Positions 1 through 7,100 of a stretch of 9,947 nt of DNA are shown here, in pieces. A model generated the notes under the pieces. The model was not told the DNA's origin. It saw nothing but the letters and a program-made list of their open reading frames with translations, and ran no database searches. The DNA is from Candidatus Krumholzibacteriota bacterium (lineage in GTDB: Bacteria; Krumholzibacteriota; Krumholzibacteriia; Krumholzibacteriales; Krumholzibacteriaceae), in NCBI GenBank assembly GCA_030613345.1, contig JAUWMD010000078.1, positions 1-9,947 of the forward strand, in the 5' to 3' direction. A program made the translations under genes and the position numbers. Numbering within the stretch: the stretch's first letter is position 1; each line of letters opens with the position of its first letter.

Positions 1-46
1 TGCCCTCGACCAGTGGATGTATGTCGTATCCTATTCCGATCCTCAT
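1..46 (-). CDS. ispF: 2-C-methyl-D-erythritol 2,4-cyclodiphosphate synthase, N-terminus only
   Basis: Only the first 15 codons are in the window, reading MRIGIGYDIHPLVEG from an ATG at 46-44. This matches the IspF N-terminus, whose pattern is MRIGxGxDxH; Asp8 and His10 are the family's metal ligands. IspF converts CDP-ME 2-phosphate to the cyclic diphosphate MEcPP in the MEP isoprenoid pathway. It follows ispD by a 15-nt gap, the usual arrangement, so the two are almost certainly co-transcribed and may be co-translated. GGAG and GGGA purine runs lie just upstream as possible ribosome binding sites. The call rests on a short but very characteristic peptide plus its neighbour. An IspDF fusion is excluded, because ispD has its own stop at 62-64. 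Confidence 0.88.
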   Translation of the reverse strand, partial: MRIGIGYDIHPLVEG

Positions 47-61
47 TCCCGATACTCCGTA

Positions 62-778
62 TCAGTCCTCATCCGAACGGGAAAACTCGAGTTTTGTGCC
101 CGAGATAAAGCTCGTCACTATCTCGATGTCGTCCTTTACGGTGACCTTTACGTTCCACCTCTCGCCGTCGACGACCTTGACGGGCATCCCCGCCGCGAGC
201 ACGAGGGAGCTCTCGTCGCTCATCTTCTGCTCCGACCCTTCGGCGGCCTCGAACGCCTTCCGCAGGACTTCGATCCTGAACCCCTGCGGGGTCTGAATGC
301 CGACTACGCGGTCCCTCGGCACGATAGCATCGAGCTCTTCTCCCCTCAGCCTTCCTAGTGTGTCGGTCATGTGAAGGGCCGGTACCGCGGCGCCCGCCTC
401 CCGCACGCCCGCGACCACGCGTTCTATCAGCGCCGGGGACACGAACGGCCTCGCAGCGTCGTGTACGAGGATAATATCGGCGTCGCCCGCCGCTTCGAGG
501 CCTATCGCGACCGACTCCTGCCTCGTCTCCCCGCCGGCCGTCACCGCGGCTTCGATGCCTGTGAAGTTCTCCGCCAGATCCTCCTCGGCCTGCTGTTCCC
601 ATCCCTCGGGGACCATCACCACGAAACGCGATATCCCGTCCCAGGCGTTCAGGCTCTTCAGCGACCTGACGAGGAGCGTCAGGCCCTCGACCGGATGAAA
701 CGTCTTCGGCTGCTCCCGTCCGAACCTCTTGCCTCTCCCCGCCGCCGCGACGAGGCAGACGATCTTCTCGTCATCCAT
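62..778 (-). CDS. ispD: 2-C-methyl-D-erythritol 4-phosphate cytidylyltransferase (IspD)
   Basis: 238 aa, a normal length. IspD transfers CMP from CTP to MEP, giving CDP-ME, in the cytosolic MEP pathway. Visible motifs: the N-terminal nucleotide-binding loop AAAGRGKRFG (11-20) followed by QPK (23-25); GGETRQESV (82-90); VHDAARPFV (105-113); PRDRVVGIQTPQGF (154-167), whose Arg157 and TPQ core are typical; SDESSL (187-192); and NVKVT (209-213) with the conserved Lys211. One mild deviation is Thr26 where many members have Gln after PK. The ATG shares one base with the mlaD stop (TAATG), so translational coupling is likely. The gene is followed 15 nt later by ispF. The motif set is specific to IspD rather than to other sugar-nucleotide transferases. 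Confidence 0.95.
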   Translation of the reverse strand: MDDEKIVCLVAAAGRGKRFGREQPKTFHPVEGLTLLVRSLKSLNAWDGISRFVVMVPEGWEQQAEEDLAENFTGIEAAVTAGGETRQESVAIGLEAAGDADIILVHDAARPFVSPALIERVVAGVREAGAAVPALHMTDTLGRLRGEELDAIVPRDRVVGIQTPQGFRIEVLRKAFEAAEGSEQKMSDESSLVLAAGMPVKVVDGERWNVKVTVKDDIEIVTSFISGTKLEFSRSDED

Positions 779-1671
779 TAAAACACCTCGATCTTCAGAT
801 ACTTCTTCGGGTTTGCCTTTATGTCGGTGACAAGCTCATCGAGTCCGGTGATAGCCGATTCGAGCTTGTGTAGCAGCTCCTTGTCGTTCAGCAGGGCGCC
901 CATGGTGCTGTCGGTGTCGTTGAGCTTGTCGGTCACGTCCTTCAGCGCGGCGGTCAGCTCGCCGATGCTTTCGGCGAGGGCGGGCATCTTCTTCGTCGCC
1001 CTGTCGAGGTTGACAATGATGCTGTCAAACTTCGCCTCGTTACGCGCCATCATCGAATCTGCCCTGACAGCGGTCTCGCTGAAAGCGGCTGCTCCCGTCT
1101 TGAGATCAGGCGAGAGATCCCTGATCATGGTGCTGATCTGCTCGCTCGCTTCGGCGAGGTTCTTCAGCGTCTCTGCGATCTCCTCTCCCCTGAGGACCTT
1201 GGCGATCTCCCTTATGTCGGCGGCCAGCCAGTGAAGGTCCTCCATCACCTTGCCCATCGACGCCAGCGCCTCCGAAACCCCGGGGTCGTAGACGCCCTCG
1301 ATCATCGAGCCAGGCTCGAGCATCACGTCGGACCGGCCGATGATGATCGTCACGATCCTCTCTCCCATGATCCCCTGCGTCTGCAGGACGATCTTCGAGT
1401 CCTCGGGGACCTTCGTCTCGATTCCGATCGCCATCGTCACGATCACGTCGCGCTCTCGCAGGTCGACCCTGGCGACCTCGCCCTTCTCGACGCCGTTCAC
1501 GTTGACGGCATCGCCGGAGTTGACGCCTCCCACCATCGGGAATACCGCGTGTATCTCGTACCGTTCGCCGCGCAGCTTGAATCCCTCGAGCCACATCATC
1601 CCTACCGAGAAGACGAGTATCGCGATGAAGACCGTGAATCCGACTTTCAGCTCGAGCGCTTTGTATTCCAT
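778..1671 (-). CDS. mlaD: MlaD-type MCE-domain lipid-transport protein
   Basis: 297 aa. An N-terminal uncleaved membrane anchor (about residues 10-28) is followed by an MCE domain (about 37-115), with the typical VNVNGVEKGEVARVDL stretch (56-71) and a QTQGIMGERIV strand (97-107). The long C-terminal part (about 137-285) is helical and probably coiled-coil, ending in DIKANPKKYLKIEVF, a tail common in MCE proteins of this size. MCE proteins form hexameric rings in the periplasm that bind phospholipid and dock on the MlaE permease. The gene sits directly after mlaE and mlaF, which supports the role. The start is ATG, with AGGAG about 6 nt upstream (in minus-strand sense). Whether transport is inward or outward cannot be told from sequence. 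Confidence 0.92.
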   Translation of the reverse strand: MEYKALELKVGFTVFIAILVFSVGMMWLEGFKLRGERYEIHAVFPMVGGVNSGDAVNVNGVEKGEVARVDLRERDVIVTMAIGIETKVPEDSKIVLQTQGIMGERIVTIIIGRSDVMLEPGSMIEGVYDPGVSEALASMGKVMEDLHWLAADIREIAKVLRGEEIAETLKNLAEASEQISTMIRDLSPDLKTGAAAFSETAVRADSMMARNEAKFDSIIVNLDRATKKMPALAESIGELTAALKDVTDKLNDTDSTMGALLNDKELLHKLESAITGLDELVTDIKANPKKYLKIEVF

Positions 1672-1705
1672 CTGCCTCTCCTGATATTCACCCGCATCAC
1701 GGGGC

Positions 1706-2476
1706 CTATACGGCCCTGACAGGACCCTCTGCGCGTCCCTCTATGAACTGCCTTACAATCTCGTTGTCCGTTCCCCTCATCTCCTCCGGAGTGCCGGAAT
1801 AAATGATCTTCCCTTCGTGAAGCATCGTCATCCGGTCGCCCACCCTGTAGGCGCTGTTGATGTCGTGCGTCACGACGATCGACGTGATGTCGAGCTCGTG
1901 CTGGAGCTCCCTGATCATTGTGTTGATGACGTCGGCCATTATCGGGTCGAGCCCCGTGGTCGGCTCGTCGTAGAGGACGACCTGGGGCTCCATGACCACG
2001 GCCCTTGCCAGGCCCACCCTCTTCTTCATCCCGCCGCTCAGCGCCGCGGGGTAACTGTCGTAGACGTCGGTCAGGCCGACCAGCCTGAGCTTCTCCAGCA
2101 CTATCTCTCTTATCTCCTCGTCCGACTTGTGCACGTGCTTTACCAGCGGGAGACCGACGTTCTCGCCCACGGTCATCGAATCGAACAGGGCAGCGCTCTG
2201 GAAAAGCATACCAAAGTTCATTCTCATATCAAAAAGCTTTTGCCTGTTGAACTTCGTGCTATCCTCGCCCTCAAAAAGGATAGAACCCTGGTCGGGCTTG
2301 ATCAGCCCGGTGATGAGCTTCAGCAAGACGCTCTTCCCGCATCCGCTCCGTCCGAGGATCACGAGCGATTCGCACGAGCCGATATCAAGATCGACGCCGG
2401 TGAGCACCTCCTGCGGACCGAACCGCTTGTGGAGGCCCCTGATGCTGATTATCGGTCCTTCGCAGATCCCGTTCAA
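1706..2476 (-). CDS. mlaF: MlaF-type ABC transporter ATP-binding protein
   Basis: 256 aa with a complete ABC ATPase set: Walker A GRSGCGKS (42-49), Q-loop Gln93 in GMLFQS, signature LSGGMKKR (146-153), Walker B VVLYDEP (166-172), D-loop GLDP (175-178) and switch His204 in VVTHD. The C-terminal VRQFIEGRAEGPV segment (241-253) is typical of MlaF. It powers the MlaE permease from the cytoplasmic side. The start is TTG at 2476-2474: no ATG or GTG lies in frame between the mlaE stop and the conserved core, and GGAG sits 5 nt upstream. The ATG at 2499-2497 is out of frame and meets a stop after 8 codons. The gap to mlaE is 22 nt. Confidence 0.95.
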   Translation of the reverse strand: MNGICEGPIISIRGLHKRFGPQEVLTGVDLDIGSCESLVILGRSGCGKSVLLKLITGLIKPDQGSILFEGEDSTKFNRQKLFDMRMNFGMLFQSAALFDSMTVGENVGLPLVKHVHKSDEEIREIVLEKLRLVGLTDVYDSYPAALSGGMKKRVGLARAVVMEPQVVLYDEPTTGLDPIMADVINTMIRELQHELDITSIVVTHDINSAYRVGDRMTMLHEGKIIYSGTPEEMRGTDNEIVRQFIEGRAEGPVRAV

Positions 2477-2481
2477 AACCG

Positions 2482-2485
2482 CTCC
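2482..2485 (-). promoter_or_regulatory. Ribosome binding site for the mlaF TTG start
   Basis: The minus strand reads GGAG followed by the 5-nt spacer CGGTT and then TTG. This spacing is right for initiation and decides in favour of TTG as the mlaF start, since no other usable start codon exists before the conserved ABC domain. Confidence 0.65.
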
Positions 2486-2498
2486 GTTCCGCTTTCCA

Positions 2499-3287
2499 TC
2501 AATCGGGCGCGAATATCACACTGAAGATCAGGAAGGCGAGCAGGTAGTTGGTGATGAGGATCAGAAGGCACGATGAGACAACGGCCTTCATCGTCGACAT
2601 GCCGACGCCCTCCGCCCCTCCCTTCGTCCTGAATCCATTGTAGCACCCCATGAACGCTATGATGAATCCGAATACGAATGTCTTGAGAAGTCCGCCGACG
2701 AGGTCCTGGTACCTGAAAAACATCGTCAGTCCGTCTTCAAACGTGCTGAAGCTCACGCCGACGGCGAGCCTGGCAACAACCATCCCTCCTACGAGCGCGA
2801 GAAAATCGGCGAACACGGTGAGCACCGGGAGCATCAGCGTGGCTGCGACAAGTCTCGGCAGTACGAGGTACTCGACCGGGTCGATCGCGATCATCTCCAT
2901 CGCGTCGATCTGCTCTGTTACCTTCATCGTCCCGACTTCAGCGGCTATGGCCGCGCTGACACGCCCCCCGACGACGAGCGCGGTAAGCACCGGGCCGACT
3001 TCCAGTGTGACAGACTTCCCGACGACCGCGCCGAGAAACCTCAGCGGGATATATCCCTGGAACTGGTACGCCGCCTGTACCGATGCCACCGCCCCTACGA
3101 ATACCGAGGTGATCAGGACGAGTGGGATCGAGCCGATGCCGATCTTCTCCATCTGGATGAGGATGTTGCCGATATTCCTGAAGAGCCTGGGAGCGAGCTG
3201 AATCACGCGCCACAGCAGGAGGAACATGCCGCCGATCTCCTCGATGAACCCGAGGAAGAACCTTCCGAGCATTGCAAAGATCTTCAA
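2499..3287 (-). CDS. mlaE: MlaE-type lipid ABC transporter permease
   Basis: 262 aa, a multi-spanning inner-membrane protein of the MlaE/YrbE family. The family hallmark spans residues 98-148: GPVLTALVVGGRVSAAIAAE (98-117), then GTMKVTEQIDAMEMIAIDP (119-137), then VLPRLVA (142-148). The C-terminal GCYNGFRTKGGAEGVG (214-229) is also characteristic. A dimer of MlaE with two MlaF subunits moves phospholipid to or from an MlaD hexamer. I take the TTG at 3287-3285 as start because GGAGG lies 6 nt upstream; an in-frame ATG at 3272-3270 is the alternative and would remove five residues. No MlaB (STAS) or MlaC homologue is next to it. dnaB lies 40 nt upstream. Confidence 0.95.
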   Translation of the reverse strand: MKIFAMLGRFFLGFIEEIGGMFLLLWRVIQLAPRLFRNIGNILIQMEKIGIGSIPLVLITSVFVGAVASVQAAYQFQGYIPLRFLGAVVGKSVTLEVGPVLTALVVGGRVSAAIAAEVGTMKVTEQIDAMEMIAIDPVEYLVLPRLVAATLMLPVLTVFADFLALVGGMVVARLAVGVSFSTFEDGLTMFFRYQDLVGGLLKTFVFGFIIAFMGCYNGFRTKGGAEGVGMSTMKAVVSSCLLILITNYLLAFLIFSVIFAPD

Positions 3288-3293
3288 GGGGCG

Positions 3294-3298
3294 CCTCC
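3294..3298 (-). promoter_or_regulatory. Ribosome binding site for the mlaE TTG start
   Basis: The minus strand reads GGAGG followed by a 6-nt spacer and TTG. The competing in-frame ATG at 3272-3270 has no comparable site (only AAGATC lies before it), so this site favours the TTG start. Confidence 0.6.
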
Positions 3299-3327
3299 GG
3301 TCAGGCAGTCCATGTTCCCGTCCGCAC

Positions 3328-4716
3328 TCAGAATACCCCGTCCGCCTCGGGGACGTGGGACGTATCGAGCGAGCGGAACCTCGTGTACTGTTTCTCGAAC
3401 ATCAGGTTTACGGTGCCTGTGGGACCGTTTCTCTGCTTGCCTATTATCAGCTCGGCCTTTCCTTCCTTTTCCGGGTCGCCCGGGTCGTAGAACTCGGGGC
3501 GATAGAGGAAGAGGACGAGGTCGGCGTCCTGCTCGATCGCGCCCGACTCCCTGAGATCGGAGAGCACAGGCCTTTTGTCCCCGCCGCGGGCCTCCACCGC
3601 CCTCGAGAGCTGGGACAGGGCGACGACCGGCACACCAAGCTCCTTGGCAAGCGCCTTCATCGACCTCGAGATCGACGAGATCTCCTGCTGCCTGTTCTCG
3701 CTCCTCTCGCTCGTCCGCACGAGCTGCAGGTAGTCGACGATTATCAGCGATATGTCTCTCTCGACCTTCAACCTTCTGGCCCTCGCCCTGATATCGAGCG
3801 TGGTGATCGCGGGCGTATCGTCTATAAAGAGCGGCGCCTCTGAAAGGAGGCCGGCGGCATTGGTAAGCCGCTCGATGTCCTTCGCCGAGGTGAATCCCCT
3901 TCTTACCTTCTGCGCGTCGACCTGTGCCTCCGAGCAGAGAAGCCTCTGCACAAGAAGCTCCTTCGACATCTCGAGGCGGAAGATCGCCGCGGGTCTCTTC
4001 TCGTCCAGCCCGACATGCTGGGCGATGTTGAGCGCGAAGCTCGTCTTTCCCATAGAGGGCCGGCCGGCGATGATCACGAGGTCGCCCGGATGGAACCCGG
4101 CCGTGAACTTGTCGAGATCGATGAACCCGGTCGAGAGGCCGGTGATGCTCTCGCGCGACTCGTGGACGCGCTGTATCTCCTCGAACCTCTCCTTGAGGAT
4201 GTCCTTGATATGGGCGAATCCCTGGCTGATCCTCGATTCCGAGACGCGGAAGATCTTCTGCTCGGCCTCGTCGAGGATCGTGCCGGCATCGTGCTCAGCC
4301 CTGTAACACTCGCGCGCAATATTGGAGGACGCGCTGATCAGCTGCCTCAGGATGTACTTGTCGAGGACGATCTTTGCGTAATGCTCGATGTTGGCCGCGC
4401 TCGGGACGCTGTCGACGAGCTCGGTAAGAAAAGCGATACCGCCGGCAGACTCGAGATCGCCCGACTTGCGAAGCTCTTCCGACAGGGTCATCACGTCGAT
4501 CGGTTCGTGTTTTACGAAGAGGGCCACCATCGCCCTGTAGATCCTCGCATGCGCCGGGTGGTAGAAGGCTTCCGGCAGGACGACCTCGATCGCGCGCGTA
4601 GACGCCTCCGGCTCGAGGAGTATCCCGCCGAGGACTGCCCTTTCCGCCTCGGTCGCCTGAGGAGGCAGCTTCTCGATCATGTCCGTGTCCGTCATGAGGT
4701 TCATGTCCCGAGCCAT
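3328..4716 (-). CDS. dnaB: Replicative DNA helicase DnaB
   Basis: 462 aa, the usual length, without an intein. The N-terminal DnaB domain begins at LPPQATEAERAVLGGILLEP (17-36), and residues 105-190 hold the linker. The RecA-like core has Walker A GRPSMGKTS (218-226), LEMS (248-251), Walker B LIIVDYLQ (324-331), LSQLSRAVEARGGDKRP (367-383), LSDLRESGAIEQDAD (385-399) and the KQRNGPTG arginine-finger region (427-434). The hexamer unwinds DNA at the fork and recruits primase. FRLEMS replaces the commoner FSLEMS, a mild change. The ATG has GGAAGG 7 nt upstream. A 57-nt gap separates it from the glycosylase gene and 40 nt from mlaE, so it is embedded in a mixed operon rather than next to rplI, a common partner elsewhere. 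Confidence 0.97.
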   Translation of the reverse strand: MARDMNLMTDTDMIEKLPPQATEAERAVLGGILLEPEASTRAIEVVLPEAFYHPAHARIYRAMVALFVKHEPIDVMTLSEELRKSGDLESAGGIAFLTELVDSVPSAANIEHYAKIVLDKYILRQLISASSNIARECYRAEHDAGTILDEAEQKIFRVSESRISQGFAHIKDILKERFEEIQRVHESRESITGLSTGFIDLDKFTAGFHPGDLVIIAGRPSMGKTSFALNIAQHVGLDEKRPAAIFRLEMSKELLVQRLLCSEAQVDAQKVRRGFTSAKDIERLTNAAGLLSEAPLFIDDTPAITTLDIRARARRLKVERDISLIIVDYLQLVRTSERSENRQQEISSISRSMKALAKELGVPVVALSQLSRAVEARGGDKRPVLSDLRESGAIEQDADLVLFLYRPEFYDPGDPEKEGKAELIIGKQRNGPTGTVNLMFEKQYTRFRSLDTSHVPEADGVF

Positions 4717-4762
4717 ACGATCGCCTTCCGCTTCACGTATCGTACCCTATTTCTCCCCGCCT

Positions 4763-4796
4763 GCGCCCGTGAATTACGTGCTCGCGCCCGTGAATT
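4763..4796. repeat. Short tandem repeat at the 3' end of the uracil-DNA glycosylase gene
   Basis: GCGCCCGTGAATT occurs exactly at 4763-4775 and again at 4784-4796, a 21-nt period covering about 1.6 copies. On the minus strand the TAA stop codon of the glycosylase gene (4776-4774) lies at the junction between the two copies. It looks like a small in-frame duplication at the gene end. The second copy is mostly non-coding and lies between this gene and dnaB. I see no known function. Confidence 0.7.
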
Positions 4797-5601
4797 CGTC
4801 ATGAAGCGCCTTGAGCATCTGCAGGTCGTCCCACGCATCCTTCTTCCAGTTCGGATTCCTCAGCAGGGCCGCGGGATGGTAGGTCACCACGACGCGTATC
4901 CCGTTGTAATGATGTATACCCTCCCTCAGGACACGCAGGGTCGCCCTCGTCCCGAGCAGGTTCTGGCCTGCCACCCTTCCCAGGGCGCATATCAGCACGG
5001 GGTCTATCAGCTCTATCTGCCTCACGAGATACTTCTCGCAGGCGGTGACTTCGTCTTCCTTCGGATTCCTGTTGCCCGGCGGGCGGCACTTCAGGATGTT
5101 CGCTATGTAGACGTCCTCCCGGGAGAAGCCCATCGCGGCTATCATCCTGTCGAGAAGCTTGCCGGCCCTGCCGACGAAAGGCAGGCCCTGCATGTCCTCG
5201 TCCCTGCCGGGCGCCTCTCCGATGAAGACGAGCCTCGCCGACCGGTTCCCGTCCCCGAAGACGGTATTGGTCCTCGTCTCGTGAAGCCTGCACTTTGTAC
5301 AGCCGGCTACCATTTTCTCCAGGCCGGCAAGGTCGACATCGAGGACATCCGGTCCATTTTCGGCGGCGGCGAAAAGCCCCTTCCCGGTCGAAGGCCTCGT
5401 ATCCCTCGTGAAGCCTTCCCCGGAAGGCTTCGCAGGAGATGTCTTGACGATGATCTCCGCGGGTGCGGCCACCGGAGCCTTCGCTTTCTCCACGACATTC
5501 CGTGCGCCGGAGGCCATGTATACGATGCCTCCCGACAGCGAACCCCGCCGCCTCAAATGCCTGATGATCTCTGCCCGCCGGGTATCATGCTCCCCGCTCA
5601 T
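4774..5601 (-). CDS. Family-4 uracil-DNA glycosylase (4Fe-4S)
   Basis: 275 aa from the ATG at 5601-5599, which overlaps the coaBC stop as ATGA. A longer reading from 5784 is possible but would run far into coaBC. Residues 1-95 are an extension: a basic helix (about 7-20) and a Pro/Ala-rich linker. The catalytic domain has CTKC (101-104) and Cys172 and Cys188 as Fe-S ligands, motif A GEAPGRDEDMQGLPFVGRAG (128-147), PPGNRNPKEDE (174-184) and motif B TYHPAALLRNP (240-250) with His242. This family, once annotated as phage SPO1 DNA polymerase-related, removes uracil from deaminated DNA. An N-terminal extension occurs in many bacterial members; its role here is unknown. The coupled start suggests joint translation with coaBC. 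Confidence 0.93.
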   Translation of the reverse strand: MSGEHDTRRAEIIRHLRRRGSLSGGIVYMASGARNVVEKAKAPVAAPAEIIVKTSPAKPSGEGFTRDTRPSTGKGLFAAAENGPDVLDVDLAGLEKMVAGCTKCRLHETRTNTVFGDGNRSARLVFIGEAPGRDEDMQGLPFVGRAGKLLDRMIAAMGFSREDVYIANILKCRPPGNRNPKEDEVTACEKYLVRQIELIDPVLICALGRVAGQNLLGTRATLRVLREGIHHYNGIRVVVTYHPAALLRNPNWKKDAWDDLQMLKALHDEFTGAST

Positions 5602-6842
5602 CCTGCCGCCTTTTTCACATGCCTGTCTTTCGACAGTATCTCGAGTATCGCAGAGGCCGCCTCGGACTTGGTCACGAGACCGGTCTCGGCGATCTTCCTT
5701 TTTCCCCTGAATACCGTGATCCTGTTCGTGTCTGTGCCGAAGCCCGTCCCGTCGCCGATCATGTTCAGTATGATGTAGTTGCACCCCTTCGCCACTCCCT
5801 TTCTGCGTGCGGAGGCTTCTCCATCTTCACTCTCCAGCGCGAATCCGACGACGACCTGGCCGTCCTTCTTCCTGCCGGCCAGCCCGGCCAGGATATCTGC
5901 TGTCGGCTCGAGATCGAGCGACATCCCGCCCGCGCCCCTTCTGATCTTTCCGCGCGCTTTCGAGGCGGGCGTATAATCCGCGACGGCAGCCGCCATGATC
6001 AGCACGTCGCATTTCGGGAAGGCCTTCGAGACGGCATTCTTCATCTCCGCAGAGCTGCCTATCCGTGTAACGGCGCTCACCGCCGGCGGCGACACGTCCA
6101 CGGGCCCGTGAATCAGTGTCACCTCCGCCCCGAGCTCCGCCGCGTGGCGGGCAAGCGCGAATCCCATCTTCCCGCTCGAGCGGTTCGATATATATCTGAC
6201 AGGGTCTATTTCTTCTTCGGTCCGTCCCGCGGTTATGAGCATGCGGACACCCTCGAGTGGGCCGGGTCCGAAGGACAATGCGAGCTCGGAGATAATATGC
6301 TCTGGCTCCGCCATCCGGCCGGCGCCTCTCGTGCCGCAGGCGAGGTCACCCTCGCCAGGATCGATGATACGCCTGCCGTCATCGGCCAGTATGCGGATAT
6401 TACGGCGAACGGCCGGGTTGTCCCACATCCCGTCGTTCATCGCGGGAGCAAGCCAGACGGGGCATCGCGCGGCGCATACGACCGCCGAAGGCAGGTCGTC
6501 GGCGAGGCCGCCCGCGACTTTTCCGATGAAATCGGCCGTTGCCGGCGCGATAACGACGGCATCTGCCCAGGCGGCCAGCTCGACATGCTCGACCGGCGCG
6601 TCGGAGCGCGAGGCAAACATGTCCATCGGGACCGGATTCCCCGAGAGGACTTCGAATGTAAGCGGAGTCACGAACCTGGTGGCCGCGCCTGTCATCAGCA
6701 CCCTGACAACCGCGCCTGCCCGAACGAGCGACCTGACGAGAAAAGCAGACTTGTAAGCGGAAATTCCTCCGGTGACTGCAAGCAGGATCTTTCTGCCTTC
6801 GAGGCCACCTTCCCCCCTACTCCTGCTCCTCCTGCTGGTCAT
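5598..6842 (-). CDS. coaBC: Bifunctional phosphopantothenoylcysteine decarboxylase / phosphopantothenate-cysteine ligase
   Basis: 414 aa. The CoaC half starts at KILLAVTGGISAYK (18-31) and has the active-site His86 in VEHVELAAWAD (84-94), APATAD (99-104), PAMNDGMW (133-140) and the flap ACGTRGAGRMAEP (168-180) with Cys169. The CoaB half has ITAGRTEEEIDPVRYISN (203-220), SSGKMG (222-227), AAAVADY (284-290), GKIRR (298-302) with the Lys typical of the ligase, and DIL (316-318). Together they make 4'-phosphopantetheine, a CoA precursor. The only in-frame start before the core is the ATG at 6842-6840, which overlaps the end of rpoZ by 26 nt. The sequence before it has no strong ribosome binding site, so coupling to rpoZ translation is likely. 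The stop overlaps the glycosylase start. Confidence 0.95.
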   Translation of the reverse strand: MTSRRSRSRGEGGLEGRKILLAVTGGISAYKSAFLVRSLVRAGAVVRVLMTGAATRFVTPLTFEVLSGNPVPMDMFASRSDAPVEHVELAAWADAVVIAPATADFIGKVAGGLADDLPSAVVCAARCPVWLAPAMNDGMWDNPAVRRNIRILADDGRRIIDPGEGDLACGTRGAGRMAEPEHIISELALSFGPGPLEGVRMLITAGRTEEEIDPVRYISNRSSGKMGFALARHAAELGAEVTLIHGPVDVSPPAVSAVTRIGSSAEMKNAVSKAFPKCDVLIMAAAVADYTPASKARGKIRRGAGGMSLDLEPTADILAGLAGRKKDGQVVVGFALESEDGEASARRKGVAKGCNYIILNMIGDGTGFGTDTNRITVFRGKRKIAETGLVTKSEAASAILEILSKDRHVKKAAG

Positions 6843-7026
6843 ACTTGAATTTCACTTTCCCATCGATCGTGCGCTTGATCGCGATAGTGGTAGGTTTTTC
6901 CTCGATCTCTTCTCCGGAGAGCCGGATAATCGTATTTATCCTGCGCGCCTCTTTGGCGATCACCCTGATCGCTTCGTACCGGTTGTCTATACGTTCCAGT
7001 ATCTTTTCCATTGCTTCCTTATCCAT
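6817..7026 (-). CDS. rpoZ: DNA-directed RNA polymerase omega subunit
   Basis: 69 aa. It carries the omega signature NRYEAIRVIAKEARRIN (15-31) after a short N-terminal helix, then IAIKRTIDGKVKF (48-60) and an acidic glutamine-rich tail. Omega wraps the beta-prime subunit and helps RNA polymerase assembly; in some bacteria it contributes to the ppGpp site. The start is ATG with GAGAGG 8 nt upstream. Its position between gmk and coaBC is the conserved one known in Bacillus and many other bacteria, which supports the call for such a short protein. It overlaps coaBC by 26 nt and is preceded by an AT-rich 74-nt gap after gmk. Confidence 0.9.
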   Translation of the reverse strand: MDKEAMEKILERIDNRYEAIRVIAKEARRINTIIRLSGEEIEEKPTTIAIKRTIDGKVKFKYDQQEEQE

Positions 7027-7040
7027 CAGTTAAACCTCTC

Positions 7041-7090
7041 TGTCTCAATTTGTCAGAATATATATTACTAATACAAATCCGGCGATTTAT
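7041..7090 (-). promoter_or_regulatory. AT-rich intergenic element before rpoZ, possible promoter or operator
   Basis: The 74-nt gap 7027-7100 is the one markedly AT-rich spot in the window. It holds a perfect 10-nt palindrome AATATATATT (7057-7066), flanked by ATTTGT (7048-7053) and ACAAAT (7073-7078) as an outer inverted repeat. In the direction of rpoZ there are TATATT and TAATAT as possible -10 boxes and TTGATA as a possible -35, but the spacing between them is not good (about 20 nt or more). I therefore call it a regulatory candidate, not a defined promoter. Confidence 0.35.
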
Positions 7091-7100
7091 CAACACCTAA

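Noticed and set aside
3328..4716. An intein in dnaB, a common insertion site
   Set aside because: The protein has normal length, and its Walker A, Walker B and C-terminal motifs are continuous.
4717..4773. A promoter for dnaB in the 57-nt gap before it
   Set aside because: TACGAT could serve as a -10, but no -35-like hexamer lies at a suitable distance; only the ribosome binding site GGAAGG is convincing.
4015..5778. A 587-codon open reading frame on the plus strand
   Set aside because: It lies antisense to dnaB, the glycosylase gene and the end of coaBC, all of which have full family motifs. Its translation is Arg/Asp/His-rich and shows no recognisable domain. It is a by-product of GC-rich codon use.
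5602..5784. A longer start for the glycosylase gene
   Set aside because: The extra 61 residues are Arg/Asp/His-rich, overlap the conserved end of coaBC in another frame, and are unlike the family. The ATGA overlap start at 5601 is far more likely.
5619..6848. A 409-codon plus-strand reading frame
   Set aside because: It is antisense to nearly all of coaBC and has no known motif; a shadow of the real gene.
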